This document shows positions 24,883 through 34,133 of a stretch of 36,065 nt of DNA, in pieces. Every line of letters starts with the position of its first letter. Within the stretch, counting starts at the first letter, position 1. Location: assembly GCA_009392515.1 (NCBI GenBank), contig VFGE01000016.1, forward strand, positions 1-36,065. The letters are read 5' to 3'. The notes under the pieces are model-generated. The model searched no databases and had not been told where the DNA came from. It saw nothing but the letters and a program-made list of their open reading frames with translations. The position numbers and the translations under genes were made by a program. Source of the DNA: SAR202 cluster bacterium. GTDB lineage: Bacteria > Chloroflexota > Dehalococcoidia > Lucifugimonadales > UBA6952.

Positions 24883-26250
24883 ATGGTGAATGAATTACAA
24901 AAAATACCTAGTGTAGACGCTGTACTAAGAGACCCTTTAGTAGAAGAGCTCTGTAACATCTTTTCTCGCTCATATGTCACTAACACAATTCGTACTGTTT
25001 TAACAAATTTTAGAACAAATATGAAAAATGGTACTAAAGCTCCTGATATATCTGAAATAATTTCAGATATACAAATTTACATTGGAAATAAGTTAAATAC
25101 TTTTCCCAAAACCATAATCAACGGAACAGGAATAATTTTACATACAAATTTTGGACGAGCGTTATTAAGTAAGGAGTCAACTGAGGTAATAAAAGATATA
25201 GCTATTAACTATAGTAATCTAGAATTCGATCTTGTTTCTGGAGAAAGATTTTCACGACATAAACATGTTGAACATTTAATAAATTATCTAACAAACTCAG
25301 AAGCTTCAAATGTAGTGAATAATAATGCTGCAGCATTAATACTTACACTCACTAGTATTTGTGAAAATAAAGAAGTAATTATTTCTAAAGGTGAACAAGT
25401 AGAAATAGGTGGAGGATTTAGAATTCCAGATATTGTAAATCAAAGTAGAGTCCATATAACTGAAGTTGGAACAACAAACAGGACGTACTTATCAGACTAT
25501 GAAAATGCTATCAACAAAAATACTGCAGCAATACTAAAAGTTCATCCAAGTAACTTCAAAACGATAGGTTTTACGAAAAGCCCCGATTTAGATGAATTAG
25601 TAGTGTTAGCAAATAAATACAATATCAAGTTAATTAATGATTTAGGTTCAGGATGCCTAATTAATACTGAAAATTATGGAATTGAACACGAACCAACCGT
25701 ACAAGAAAGCGTTTTATCAGGATGCCATATAACTTTATTTTCAGGAGATAAATTAGTAGGAGGTCCTCAATCAGGCATCATAATTGGGGAAAAAGAATTA
25801 ATTAATAAGACAATTAGACATCCACTTGCAAGAAGTTTCAGATTAGATAAATTCAATTTGGCAGGTTTACATCGTACACTTGAACATTATGTCAGAGGGG
25901 AAGTCGATAGAAAAATTCCAGTATGGCAAATGATAAAAATGAACAAAAAAGCAATATTAACAAAAGCTGAAAAATTACAAAAGCTAATCAAGTACAAAAC
26001 AACGATTGAAAAAAGTGTATCGCAAATTGGCGGTGGTAGCTTACCTGGGCAAGAATTAGAAACTTTTGTAATAGGAATTGATGAAAAGCATATGCCTTTA
26101 GGTCAAGAAAATTTTAGGAAAATATTAAGAGAAAGTACCCCTTCCATTATCGGCAGAAGCGAAAATTCGAAATTATTATTTGACCTAAGGACAATACATT
26201 CAAATCAAATCAAAACTTTAGCAAGTATAATTAACAATATTAATACATAA
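24883..26250 (+). CDS. selA: L-seryl-tRNA(Sec) selenium transferase
   Basis: SelA converts seryl-tRNA(Sec) to selenocysteinyl-tRNA(Sec) using selenophosphate and PLP. The 455 residues include the N-terminal IPSVDAVLRDP, INGTGIILHTNFGRALLS near 79-96, EVGTTNRT, the IND-LGSG region and the PLP-binding Lys290 in LFSGDKLVGGPQSG. Length and motifs are normal. The genes usually next to it (selB, selC tRNA, selD) are not in the window. No in-frame TGA selenoprotein candidate was seen here. It stands alone, divergent from coaE and convergent with the esterase, with a 45-base gap. Confidence 0.94.
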   Translation: MVNELQKIPSVDAVLRDPLVEELCNIFSRSYVTNTIRTVLTNFRTNMKNGTKAPDISEIISDIQIYIGNKLNTFPKTIINGTGIILHTNFGRALLSKESTEVIKDIAINYSNLEFDLVSGERFSRHKHVEHLINYLTNSEASNVVNNNAAALILTLTSICENKEVIISKGEQVEIGGGFRIPDIVNQSRVHITEVGTTNRTYLSDYENAINKNTAAILKVHPSNFKTIGFTKSPDLDELVVLANKYNIKLINDLGSGCLINTENYGIEHEPTVQESVLSGCHITLFSGDKLVGGPQSGIIIGEKELINKTIRHPLARSFRLDKFNLAGLHRTLEHYVRGEVDRKIPVWQMIKMNKKAILTKAEKLQKLIKYKTTIEKSVSQIGGGSLPGQELETFVIGIDEKHMPLGQENFRKILRESTPSIIGRSENSKLLFDLRTIHSNQIKTLASIINNINT

Positions 26251-26295
26251 TTGTATTCACATTATTGCATTTTTCATACAATTATACGATAAATA

Positions 26296-27216
26296 CTACA
26301 TTAAACCTGTTAGAAAATTACATGAGTCGTTCATTGCTTTTTGACTTTTATCCAAGACTCCAACCTGTGAAAAAAAGCCATGCATTACTCCAGTAAATTC
26401 AATAAGTGATGAGCAAACATTTGCTTCTAATAACCGATTGTGGTACTCAACACCTTCATCATACAAAGGGTCGTGATCGGCAACAATAATCATTGTTTTT
26501 GGTAAATCTGTAAAATCGGGATATTTCATTGGACAAACATATGGATCATTTAAATCTGCAGGGCTATTTGTATATTGCTCCCAAAACCATTTCATAACAG
26601 GAGCCGTAAGAACATAACCTGAGTCGTTCGCAATATACGATTTTCGAGTAAAATTAGAATCCAAACAAGGATAAATCAATAATTGAGATTGTAATTTAAA
26701 CACTGCTTCATCATGAGTCTTTAGAGAAACAGCTGCAGCCAGGTTTCCTCCAGCGCTATCTCCTCCTACCGAAATCCTTTTTGGGTCTATGTCCAACTGA
26801 TCTGCATTTTCATACACCCATTTGGTTACACCGTAGCAATCATTAAATGGTCCAGGATATTTCGTTTCTGGCGCAAGTCGATAATCTACTGATAAAACAG
26901 CAAATCCAGACCCTAAAGCTAAATGGCGAGCAGTTCCATCTGAGCCATCAACACTACCTATTACCCATCCCCCTCCATGAAACCAAACTATTATTGGTAG
27001 CGTTTTATTTAATTCCGGCTTGTACAATCTACAAGGAACACTTACATCATCCAAGATAATATTCATATCTTTTACAAAAGGTAATTCAGGACCGGGTAAA
27101 CGAGGTCGAGATGCATAATTTTCCCGCGCTTCAGATGGCGTAACAGTATTAGCTGGGGGTAAGTTTAGAGCCTTTATTTGTTCTAACAATTGTTGTGATT
27201 GTTCATCTAATGCCAT
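26296..27216 (-). CDS. Hormone-sensitive-lipase family esterase (alpha/beta hydrolase)
   Basis: This is a 306-residue serine esterase of the HSL (acetyl-esterase Aes-like) family. The oxyanion motif HGGG is at 80-83, the nucleophile Ser154 in GDSAGG, Asp249 in ADHDPLYDEG and His279 in MHGFF, so the triad is complete. DYRLAPE at 111-117 is also typical. Members hydrolyse short-chain esters or related carboxyl esters in the cytoplasm. It is the last of three minus-strand genes (threonine aldolase, amidase, esterase), 16 bases after the amidase. Substrate unknown. Confidence 0.9.
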   Translation of the reverse strand: MALDEQSQQLLEQIKALNLPPANTVTPSEARENYASRPRLPGPELPFVKDMNIILDDVSVPCRLYKPELNKTLPIIVWFHGGGWVIGSVDGSDGTARHLALGSGFAVLSVDYRLAPETKYPGPFNDCYGVTKWVYENADQLDIDPKRISVGGDSAGGNLAAAVSLKTHDEAVFKLQSQLLIYPCLDSNFTRKSYIANDSGYVLTAPVMKWFWEQYTNSPADLNDPYVCPMKYPDFTDLPKTMIIVADHDPLYDEGVEYHNRLLEANVCSSLIEFTGVMHGFFSQVGVLDKSQKAMNDSCNFLTGLM

Positions 27217-27232
27217 TAAACTACCTTTCTTT

Positions 27233-28651
27233 TCAAACTTGTACCAAATTAGGTCTTATTTTCCAATATTCTGTTCTATCCTCAAACGCTTTGGCCAATT
27301 GCAACACACTTGCTTCCTGTCTATATCGACCCACTATTTGTATCCCTACAGGAAGGCCATCTTCAGTAAAACCACAAGGAACAGAGATAGCTGGATGGCC
27401 AGTAGCGGTAATGTAATAACACGATTTCATCCAATCTATATAATTTCCCATTTTGTGACCATTAATTTCTTTTACATATTCTTCTGTTACAGGAAAAGGA
27501 GGTACTTGGCTTACAGGGAAAATCATAAATTCATAAGTTTCCATAAATGATCGAATTGTCTCAAATAGTTCTGCTTGTTTAACTTCAGCTCGACCTAAAT
27601 CCAAGGCGGAAAGCCTTAAACCTTCTTCAGTATTCCATATTACGGTATCTTTTAATTGATCTCTATGAGTCGTTAATTTCTCAAAATGAGATGTTGCCAT
27701 ACCATATGCTCGTTTAGTTTCAAAAACCTCTCTTGCTAAAGAAAAATCTGGACAGATTTCATCTATTTCAAATCCTAATTCTTCAAAAACAGCTTTATGT
27801 GATTCAATAACTGTTTTTGTTCGCCCATCTACAGGAAGCCCATCAAAATCGACACTCCATGATATTTTGATATTTTTAAAGGATCTCTCAGTTAAAGATT
27901 TACTAAAATCTATCTTATCGCTTAATGAAACAGGTGCTCTCAAATCAGGGCCTGAGATAACTGTTAACATTAATGCTAAATCTTCAATATTTCTAGCCAT
28001 GGGACCTTGTACAGATAAAGAAGACCAAGGCTGATCTGAAGGCCACGTTGGAACCCTTCCTACTGAAGTTCTAAAGCCTATCACATTACAAAAATTAGCT
28101 GGATTTCTCAACGAACCGCCTAGATCACCACCATCAGCAATCGGTGTCATACCACACGCCAAAGCTACTGCAGATCCGCCACTACTTCCACCACAAGTTT
28201 TCGTTAAATCGTAAGGGTTCAATGTAGCCCCAAAAACTTGATTAAATGTTTGAGAACCTGCTCCAAATTCTGGCGTATTCGTTTTCCCTAATGTTACTGC
28301 CCCAGCTTCTTTTAATCGTTGAACTATCAAACCATCTATCTCAGGTATATTATCTTTGTATAAAGGTGATCCATATGTAGTCCGCAAATCTTTAGTTGGG
28401 ACCAAATCTTTATGTAACACAGGTATGCCAAACAACAATGGCAATTCATGATTCTGAGGTTTTGCGTCTAGTTTATTAGCTGTAGCCAAAGCTCTATCAA
28501 AATCTGTAGTAACTACTGCATTTACTTGAGGATTATATTTTTCAATTTGTTTTATATGACACTCGACTATTTCTTTAACAGAAACTTTTCTGGATTTGAT
28601 TTTCTCAGAAAGCTCAGAGATTTTAATCCAACATAATTCTTGACTATCCAT
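27233..28651 (-). CDS. Amidase signature family hydrolase
   Basis: This is a 472-residue amidase signature enzyme. The catalytic Lys81 (HKDL), the cis-serine in GGSSGGS (154-160) and the nucleophile Ser180 in DLGGSLRNPA are all present. The length is typical of a stand-alone amidase rather than GatA, which normally sits with gatB or gatC; neither is nearby. It lies between threonine aldolase (12 bases upstream) and an esterase. Substrate cannot be predicted; aliphatic or aryl amides are usual for the family. Confidence 0.92.
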   Translation of the reverse strand: MDSQELCWIKISELSEKIKSRKVSVKEIVECHIKQIEKYNPQVNAVVTTDFDRALATANKLDAKPQNHELPLLFGIPVLHKDLVPTKDLRTTYGSPLYKDNIPEIDGLIVQRLKEAGAVTLGKTNTPEFGAGSQTFNQVFGATLNPYDLTKTCGGSSGGSAVALACGMTPIADGGDLGGSLRNPANFCNVIGFRTSVGRVPTWPSDQPWSSLSVQGPMARNIEDLALMLTVISGPDLRAPVSLSDKIDFSKSLTERSFKNIKISWSVDFDGLPVDGRTKTVIESHKAVFEELGFEIDEICPDFSLAREVFETKRAYGMATSHFEKLTTHRDQLKDTVIWNTEEGLRLSALDLGRAEVKQAELFETIRSFMETYEFMIFPVSQVPPFPVTEEYVKEINGHKMGNYIDWMKSCYYITATGHPAISVPCGFTEDGLPVGIQIVGRYRQEASVLQLAKAFEDRTEYWKIRPNLVQV

Positions 28652-28663
28652 ATGACACCACCA

Positions 28664-29698
28664 CTAATTACTAATTGCTGAATCAACAATTTCCAAAGCT
28701 TTAGATATATCAGATTCTTCAATACCATAATGTGTTACCAATCTAACTCTATTAGTATCAGCATGTGATACTAATAAACCTTTATCCTTAAGATCAGAAA
28801 TAAATTTAGTGATAGGTTTCGCCAAAACCTCAACAATTACAATATTTGTCTTAATCATAGTAGGCTCTACTTGCAATCCATCGATTTCCGCTATACCTTG
28901 TGCAAGGGTTTTTGCATTTTTATGATCTTCACTCATCCGATCAACCATAGTATCTAATGCGACAACGCCAGCTGCTGCAAATATTCCAGCTTGACGCATT
29001 CCCCCTCCCAGCATTTTTCTATTTCTTCGTACTTCAAGAATTGTTTCTTCGCTACCGCAAACTATAGAACCAATCGGACAACTAAGACCTTTTGACAGAC
29101 AAAAAGTAATTGTGTCTGCATTTTCAACTAACTTATCTGGGGTAACTCCTAAAGCTAGCGCAGCATTAAAAATTCTAGCTCCATCAATATGAACTTTCAT
29201 ATCTCTTGAGCGGGCTAATTGTGATATTTCTTTCATATGATCAAGCCCTATTACTGCTCCACTACACCTATTGTGTGTATTTTCTATTACAACCATTTTA
29301 GTTCTAGGTACATGAATATCATCTCCCCTTATAACTAATTCTAATTCATTTAAATCAAAGGTACCGTCATCTTTATTTTCAATAGGTCTTATTTGTATGC
29401 CTCCAGTAACTGCTAAATTTGCAACTTCGTAAAGTAAGAGGTGAGATTTATTTCCTACTATAACTTCATCTCCTCTTTGGCATTGAGCTAAACTTGCAAC
29501 TAAATTACCCATGGTGCCACTAGCAACTAATACTGCGGACTCCATTCCAAATATTTGTGCAGCTTTAGCCTCCAAAGCGTTTACAGTGGGATCTTCTCCA
29601 TAAACATCGTCACCTAATTCAGCTCGATATATTGCTTCACGCATTTCATCGGTGGGCAAACTAACAGTATCACTTCGTAAATCAATGATCTTATTCAT
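28664..29698 (-). CDS. ltaE: Low-specificity L-threonine aldolase
   Basis: This PLP-dependent enzyme cleaves L-threonine or allo-threonine to glycine and acetaldehyde. It opens with the family signature IDLRSDTVSLPTDEMREA. Lys203 in FCLSKGLSCPIGS is the PLP lysine, HIDGARIFNA carries the cofactor Asp, and GDDVYGEDPT and ENTHN are present. The start is uncertain: ATG 29698 (ten bases from AGGAG) is chosen, but TTG 29704 (four bases from it) would add two residues. It heads a minus-strand unit with an amidase and an esterase. Confidence 0.93.
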   Translation of the reverse strand: MNKIIDLRSDTVSLPTDEMREAIYRAELGDDVYGEDPTVNALEAKAAQIFGMESAVLVASGTMGNLVASLAQCQRGDEVIVGNKSHLLLYEVANLAVTGGIQIRPIENKDDGTFDLNELELVIRGDDIHVPRTKMVVIENTHNRCSGAVIGLDHMKEISQLARSRDMKVHIDGARIFNAALALGVTPDKLVENADTITFCLSKGLSCPIGSIVCGSEETILEVRRNRKMLGGGMRQAGIFAAAGVVALDTMVDRMSEDHKNAKTLAQGIAEIDGLQVEPTMIKTNIVIVEVLAKPITKFISDLKDKGLLVSHADTNRVRLVTHYGIEESDISKALEIVDSAISN

Positions 29699-29740
29699 AT
29701 CCAAATCACTCCTAAAAACCTATGTTATCAATTGGTATGT

Positions 29741-29768
29741 ATTATAGAAAAAAACAAAATAATATAAA
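29741..29768 (-). promoter_or_regulatory. Possible promoter of the threonine aldolase unit
   Basis: On the minus strand a perfect -10 TATAAT (29746-29741) follows a TTTATA element (29768-29763) at 16-base spacing, with a T-run between. The leader would be about 35 bases. The -35 is weak. Confidence 0.37.
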
Positions 29769-29807
29769 ATTACTTTTGAACCTGACAAATATTGAAAGAA
29801 CAAAATA

Positions 29808-30494
29808 ATGCAAAAAAGTATTGAATTTCTATCGGAGAATTTAACATTAGAAGGTGTTATTTCAATACCAGAATCTAAAGATAATATCCCTTGCGTTATA
29901 CTATGTCACCCCCACCCTTTATATGGTGGAGATATGTACAACAATATTGTTATAGATATCGCACAAAATTTATACCAACTAGGGATTGGTTCTTTGTTAT
30001 TCAATTTTCGTGGTGTGGGAAATAGTGAAGGCACTTTTGATAATGGCAAGGGAGAAGTTACTGATATTATTTCTGCGTATAAATATATAGCCACCCTACC
30101 TACTATTAACCAAGCTAAAATAGGTATCGCTGGATATTCTTTTGGAGCTTCAACTACTTTTAATTTATTTCTTCAAATTCAAACAAACAATATAGATATT
30201 AATATTGAATCTTTTGCGTTTATAGCATGCCCTTCCAATAATCTACAAAGTCTTCTTTTATCGAATACTAATTCAAATATAAACTTTGCAGATCAAATAC
30301 TATCTATAAAAAAGCTTTTCGTTTACGGGGATTTAGATGAATTAATTGAACAAGACCTTTATAACACTATGCTTAGAGATTTTTGCAAACCCTCTGAAAT
30401 TATAAAAATAGACCATACCGATCATTTTTTTTCCAATGAAATCCCTCAGCTATCAAATAAAATTGGTGATTTCTTTAACAGTACCTTAAAATAA
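29808..30494 (+). CDS. Alpha/beta hydrolase (COG2945-like)
   Basis: This 228-residue serine hydrolase belongs to the small COG2945-like group. CHPHPLYGGDMYNN at 33-46 is the family signature, followed by NFRGVGNSEGTFDNGKGE. The nucleophile is Ser111 in GYSFGAS, with a likely acid in YGDLDELI and histidine in TDHFF. Unlike the protein at 18550-19350, its serine elbow is intact. No strong ribosome site is visible before the ATG. It is 33 bases upstream of lspA on the same strand. Substrate unknown. Confidence 0.85.
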   Translation: MQKSIEFLSENLTLEGVISIPESKDNIPCVILCHPHPLYGGDMYNNIVIDIAQNLYQLGIGSLLFNFRGVGNSEGTFDNGKGEVTDIISAYKYIATLPTINQAKIGIAGYSFGASTTFNLFLQIQTNNIDINIESFAFIACPSNNLQSLLLSNTNSNINFADQILSIKKLFVYGDLDELIEQDLYNTMLRDFCKPSEIIKIDHTDHFFSNEIPQLSNKIGDFFNSTLK

Positions 30495-30527
30495 ATAAAA
30501 TATTAATAAAATGATACAGGAAATACT

Positions 30528-31034
30528 TTGGAACAAAATAAATCTTGGTTGCTAGACATTTATATGGTAGGTGTAATGATATTTGTCCTGGCAATCGATC
30601 AATTTACCAAATGGATAGTTAAAGAAAATTTATATATCGGACAGTCTATTCCTGAAGAGGGATTTTTTCGATTTACACACACACTCAATACCGGAAGTGC
30701 TTTCGGTTTATTTCGAGGGCAAACTACTTTTTTACTAATTGCTTCAATAGTGGCAATAGTTATCTTACTACTATATTTCAAGAATTCTGATCTACCTCCA
30801 TTAATTTTGCGTACCTGTCTTGGCATGCAAATTGGAGGGGCATTAGGTAATCTATTAGAGAGAATTACTATAGGACATGTTACAGATTTTATTGACGTTG
30901 GACCATGGTATATTTTCAACATTGCCGATAGTGCAATAGTAATCAGTATCTTTATCATCATTTGGGCATATATAAAAAATCCCACAGTAGAATCTAATGA
31001 AGGTAATGATGAAACAGCAAACGATAAAAACTGA
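30528..31034 (+). CDS. lspA: Lipoprotein signal peptidase II
   Basis: LspA is the membrane aspartyl protease that removes signal peptides from prolipoproteins after lipidation. The 168 residues have four hydrophobic segments and the signatures DQFTKW, NTGSAFGLF, GGALGNLLERI and VTDFIDV...FNIADSAI, with the two catalytic aspartates in the last pair. The start is TTG 30528, six bases after AGGAA. It would process the SIMPL lipoprotein at 1388-2224, among others. It overlaps the rluD start by 26 bases, the usual lspA-rluD arrangement. Confidence 0.96.
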   Translation: MEQNKSWLLDIYMVGVMIFVLAIDQFTKWIVKENLYIGQSIPEEGFFRFTHTLNTGSAFGLFRGQTTFLLIASIVAIVILLLYFKNSDLPPLILRTCLGMQIGGALGNLLERITIGHVTDFIDVGPWYIFNIADSAIVISIFIIIWAYIKNPTVESNEGNDETANDKN

Positions 31035-31917
31035 ATATAAATACACAAAGATATCACCAACAAGAGTCGATTTATTTGTTGCAAAACAATTTCCATATTT
31101 GTCTCGCAATAAAATCCAAAGAATGATTACAAATAAACAAATCTTAGTAAATAATTTGCCGATTAATCCATCATTTTCAGTTCCAGACTCTTTTAATCTT
31201 TTAATAAATTTTGAAAATCAAAAAGAATTTGTTTTAGAGCCTGAAGATCTTAAAATACCCATTGTATATGAAAATGAACACATAATTGTTGTGAATAAAC
31301 CTGCAGGAATGGTAGTACACCCAGGTGCTGGAAATTTTCATGGCACGTTAGTAAATGGACTCATCAAACTCTATCCAGAATTGGCAAACATTGGTGATAA
31401 ATATAGACCCGGTGTAGTTCATAGATTGGATAAAGACACATCAGGGGTAATACTTATAGCCAAAACAACACTTGCCCATAGTGATTTATCATCACAATTA
31501 AAAAATAGAAAAGCAAAAAAATCTTATTATGCTTTAGTCAAAGGTACTCCCAAAGAGGATAAGTCAAGAATTGAAGGACCAATATCAAGAAATCAAAAAA
31601 ATAGAAAAAAAATGTCTATTAATTCTTATGGTAAAGAAGCTTTTACATATTACGAGACAATTAATAAATTCCAAAATTACACACTAATTTGCGCCCAACC
31701 TGAAACAGGACGAACTCATCAAATTCGAGTACATATGGCCGCAATAGGGCATCCTATAGCTGGCGATAAGCTTTATGGTGGCAGAGTAGATTTTCTAAAA
31801 CGACAATTTTTGCATGCTTATTCAATAACAATTAAAATACCAGAATCAAATAATATTGAAACATTTACTGCAGAGTTACCCAACGATCTAACATATACCT
31901 TAGAAAACTTAGTATAA
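31009..31917 (+). CDS. rluD: RluA/RluD family 23S rRNA pseudouridine synthase
   Basis: This is a 302-residue pseudouridine synthase. An S4-like domain occupies about the first 80 residues (RVDLFVAKQF...SRNKIQRMI...ILVN). The catalytic domain has the signature HRLDKDTSGVILIAKT with the catalytic Asp, plus VNKPAGMVVHPG and ETGRTHQIRVHMA. The start at ATG 31009 is chosen because AAGG (30999-31002) lies six bases upstream; in-frame ATGs at 30997 and 31006 are alternatives. The gene lies on the end of lspA, so coupling is likely. The exact target uridines are not predictable, though RluD is the nearest named type. Confidence 0.93.
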   Translation: MKQQTIKTEYKYTKISPTRVDLFVAKQFPYLSRNKIQRMITNKQILVNNLPINPSFSVPDSFNLLINFENQKEFVLEPEDLKIPIVYENEHIIVVNKPAGMVVHPGAGNFHGTLVNGLIKLYPELANIGDKYRPGVVHRLDKDTSGVILIAKTTLAHSDLSSQLKNRKAKKSYYALVKGTPKEDKSRIEGPISRNQKNRKKMSINSYGKEAFTYYETINKFQNYTLICAQPETGRTHQIRVHMAAIGHPIAGDKLYGGRVDFLKRQFLHAYSITIKIPESNNIETFTAELPNDLTYTLENLV

Positions 31918-31954
31918 TATTCTAAAAAATACACAAATATAGGCTCTAATATCT

Positions 31955-33436
31955 ATGACAATAAATAAACCAAGATCACGATTTGCTCCAAGCCCAACAG
32001 GTGAACCACATGTAGGTAATATGAGAACAGCTATTTTCACATGGTTGTTTTGTCGCCACTATGGAGGTGAATTCATATTACGAATTGAAGATACAGATCA
32101 AGCTCGAAAACAAGATGGAGCTCTGGAATCAATAATTACTGGATTGAAATGGCTAGGGTTAGATTGGGATGAAGGCCCGGAAATAGGCGGTTCCCATGGC
32201 CCCTACATGCAGTCAGAAAGATTAGAATTGTATCAAAATGCAGCCAATCTACTGATTAATAATGACTGGGCATACAAATGTTATTGTACGCCAGAAGAAT
32301 TAACTCAAATGAGACTAAATCAACAAAAACAAAAACTTCCACCTCAATATGACCGTCGTTGTAGAAATGCAAATAATTCAGATAAAGAAGCTAAAAACTT
32401 ACCCTACGTAATTAGATTTAAAATACCTGAAAATATAAATACAATCGTAGTGGATGATTTAATCCGAGGAAAGGTTGAGTTTCAAAACACTCTGTTAGAT
32501 GATTTTGTATTATTAAAATCGGATGGCTATCCAACTTATCACCTAGCAAATGTTGTGGATGACCACGAAATGGAAATATCACATGTATTAAGAGCCGAAG
32601 AATGGCTTTCTAGTACTCCTAAACACCTTCTTCTATATAATGCTTTTGGCTATACGCCTCCAGCTTTTGCACATCTACCAATGATATTAGGTAGCGATAA
32701 ATCAAAACTTTCAAAACGCCACGGGGCTACCTCTATACTTGAGTACCAGACTAATGGGTATCTTCCTGAGGCTATGCTAAATTTTTTAGTTTTATTGGGT
32801 TGGTCACTTGATGATAAAACTGAAATTTTTTCTATCGAAAATCTAATCGATGTATTTACTATAGATCGAATCGGAAAATCTCCATCTATATTCAATACAG
32901 AAAAGCTCAATTGGATGAATAGTCAGTATATAAAAACTTCTAGTGATAATTATATTACTGCATCTATAGCTAATGAATTAGATGTTTATTGTAAATCTAA
33001 TAAAATTAAACTAGAAACACCAATCACTCAAGATAGTGTAAAAACGGTGTTAGAAATCTTAAAAGAACGAATTAAAACAATTAACCCAGAGGAAATTTGG
33101 CCAGTATGCAACTTCTTCTTTGAAACTCCAGAACCAAATGAACAACAGCGGCTACTATTAAAATCAAAAGCATCCTTACCGCTAGAAATATATAAAGAAG
33201 CAATTACTATAATCAATAATATCGATGATTTTACAGAACATAAAATAGAAACCTCATTACGCGATTTATTAGAAAAACATCAATGTAAACCTCGGGACTT
33301 ATTCGGTACAATAAGAATAGCTATAACTGGTAAAGAAGTATCCCCACCATTATTTATTACTTTTGAATTATTAGGAAAAAAAAGATCTATTGAAAGAATG
33401 CAAAACTTTATGGAATATTTAAGCGTTGCAACATAA
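31955..33436 (+). CDS. gltX: Glutamyl-tRNA synthetase
   Basis: GltX charges tRNA(Glu), and in organisms lacking GlnRS also tRNA(Gln). The 493 residues carry the HIGH-type motif PSPTGEPHVGN at 12-22, ILRIEDTDQAR, and the KMSKS-type SKLSKRHG. The C-terminal anticodon-binding domain is present. Whether it is discriminating cannot be decided by eye. The gene lies 37 bases after rluD. The -35 of the following ferredoxin promoter lies in its last codons. Confidence 0.97.
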   Translation: MTINKPRSRFAPSPTGEPHVGNMRTAIFTWLFCRHYGGEFILRIEDTDQARKQDGALESIITGLKWLGLDWDEGPEIGGSHGPYMQSERLELYQNAANLLINNDWAYKCYCTPEELTQMRLNQQKQKLPPQYDRRCRNANNSDKEAKNLPYVIRFKIPENINTIVVDDLIRGKVEFQNTLLDDFVLLKSDGYPTYHLANVVDDHEMEISHVLRAEEWLSSTPKHLLLYNAFGYTPPAFAHLPMILGSDKSKLSKRHGATSILEYQTNGYLPEAMLNFLVLLGWSLDDKTEIFSIENLIDVFTIDRIGKSPSIFNTEKLNWMNSQYIKTSSDNYITASIANELDVYCKSNKIKLETPITQDSVKTVLEILKERIKTINPEEIWPVCNFFFETPEPNEQQRLLLKSKASLPLEIYKEAITIINNIDDFTEHKIETSLRDLLEKHQCKPRDLFGTIRIAITGKEVSPPLFITFELLGKKRSIERMQNFMEYLSVAT

Positions 33437-33454
33437 TCAAGCATACAATATAAT
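33426..33454 (+). promoter_or_regulatory. Promoter of the ferredoxin gene
   Basis: TTGCAA (33426-33431, inside the end of gltX) and a perfect TATAAT (33449-33454) are 17 bases apart. This would give a leader of about 65 bases before the ATG at 33527, which holds a strong GGGAGGA site. Confidence 0.57.
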
Positions 33455-33526
33455 ATTCCCGAGGCCTAACATGCCTTTAATACATATATTTAGTTTTTTT
33501 CACAATTCCGTGGGAGGAAATCTAGA

Positions 33527-33817
33527 ATGACTTATATCATTGCCGAACCTTGTGTTGATCTAAAGGACCAATCATGTATTGACGTCTGTCCTGTTGATTG
33601 TATTTATGGTGTAGACGAAGGAGATGATCGACAGTTGTACATAAATCCAGACGAGTGTATAGACTGTGCTGCTTGTGAGCCGGTATGTCCTGTAAATGCT
33701 ATTTTTGCAGAAGAAGATGTACCAACCAAATGGGAAGGTTGGATCAAAGTAAATTACGATTATTTCGATGATGCTGATTCAGCTCGTCAACAAGTAAATG
33801 ATCTTAAACCAGCCTAA
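33527..33817 (+). CDS. fdxA: 7Fe (3Fe-4S/4Fe-4S) ferredoxin
   Basis: This 96-residue ferredoxin starts MTYIIAEPCVDLKDQSC. Cysteines at 9, 17 and 54 fit the 3Fe-4S cluster, and 21, 44, 47 and 50 the 4Fe-4S cluster; Cys25 is the usual extra one. DECIDCAACEPVCPVNAIF is the second-cluster signature. The C-terminal extension WEGWIKVNYDYF matches FdxA-type proteins. It has its own promoter and a strong ribosome site, suggesting high expression. Its redox partners are not in the window. Confidence 0.96.
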   Translation: MTYIIAEPCVDLKDQSCIDVCPVDCIYGVDEGDDRQLYINPDECIDCAACEPVCPVNAIFAEEDVPTKWEGWIKVNYDYFDDADSARQQVNDLKPA

Positions 33818-33832
33818 TAACTAAACAATTCA

Positions 33833-34132
33833 TTGAATATACCAGAAGAAATTAAATTACTTCCTGATGGAATTCACATATTATGGAACGACGGGGTTTG
33901 GTGTTCGTACGAATATCGAACGGTTAGGTTTCAATGTGGATGCGCCCACTGTGTAAACGAAATGACTGGTGTCAGAGTGATTTCTCTATCTGAAATTAGT
34001 TCTGATATTCAGGCTATAGATTACATGTATATTGGCAAATATGCAGTCCAGTTCTTATGGACGGATCTACACACAACAGGTATTTATCCTTTTGAAACTC
34101 TTCGCAAGTTATGTGAAACTCAAAATCAATAA
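33833..34132 (+). CDS. DUF971 family protein
   Basis: This is a 99-residue DUF971 protein, the domain also seen at the N-terminus of gamma-butyrobetaine hydroxylases. It contains LWNDGVWCSYEYRTVRFQ, CGCAHCVNEMTG, IGKYAVQFLWTD and HTTGIYPFETLRKLC. The three cysteines in FQCGCAHC suggest metal binding. No ATG is available, so the start is taken as TTG 33833, 15 bases after the ferredoxin stop; no clear ribosome site precedes it. Neighbouring a ferredoxin, it may relate to Fe-S metabolism, as proposed for some relatives. It ends one base from the convergent MutY-like gene. Confidence 0.85.
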   Translation: MNIPEEIKLLPDGIHILWNDGVWCSYEYRTVRFQCGCAHCVNEMTGVRVISLSEISSDIQAIDYMYIGKYAVQFLWTDLHTTGIYPFETLRKLCETQNQ

Positions 34133-34133
34133 G

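Noticed and set aside
24883-26250. In-frame TGA (selenocysteine) gene near selA
   Set aside because: Neighbouring genes end at normal family lengths and none shows homology continuing past a TGA.
26251-26284. TTGTAT...ATACAA inverted repeat between selA and the convergent esterase
   Set aside because: Six A/T-rich pairs with a 19-base loop and no T-run after either arm; expected by chance in such DNA.
33463-33478. AGGC...GCCT small stem after gltX as a terminator
   Set aside because: Only four base pairs, and a promoter for the next gene overlaps the region.
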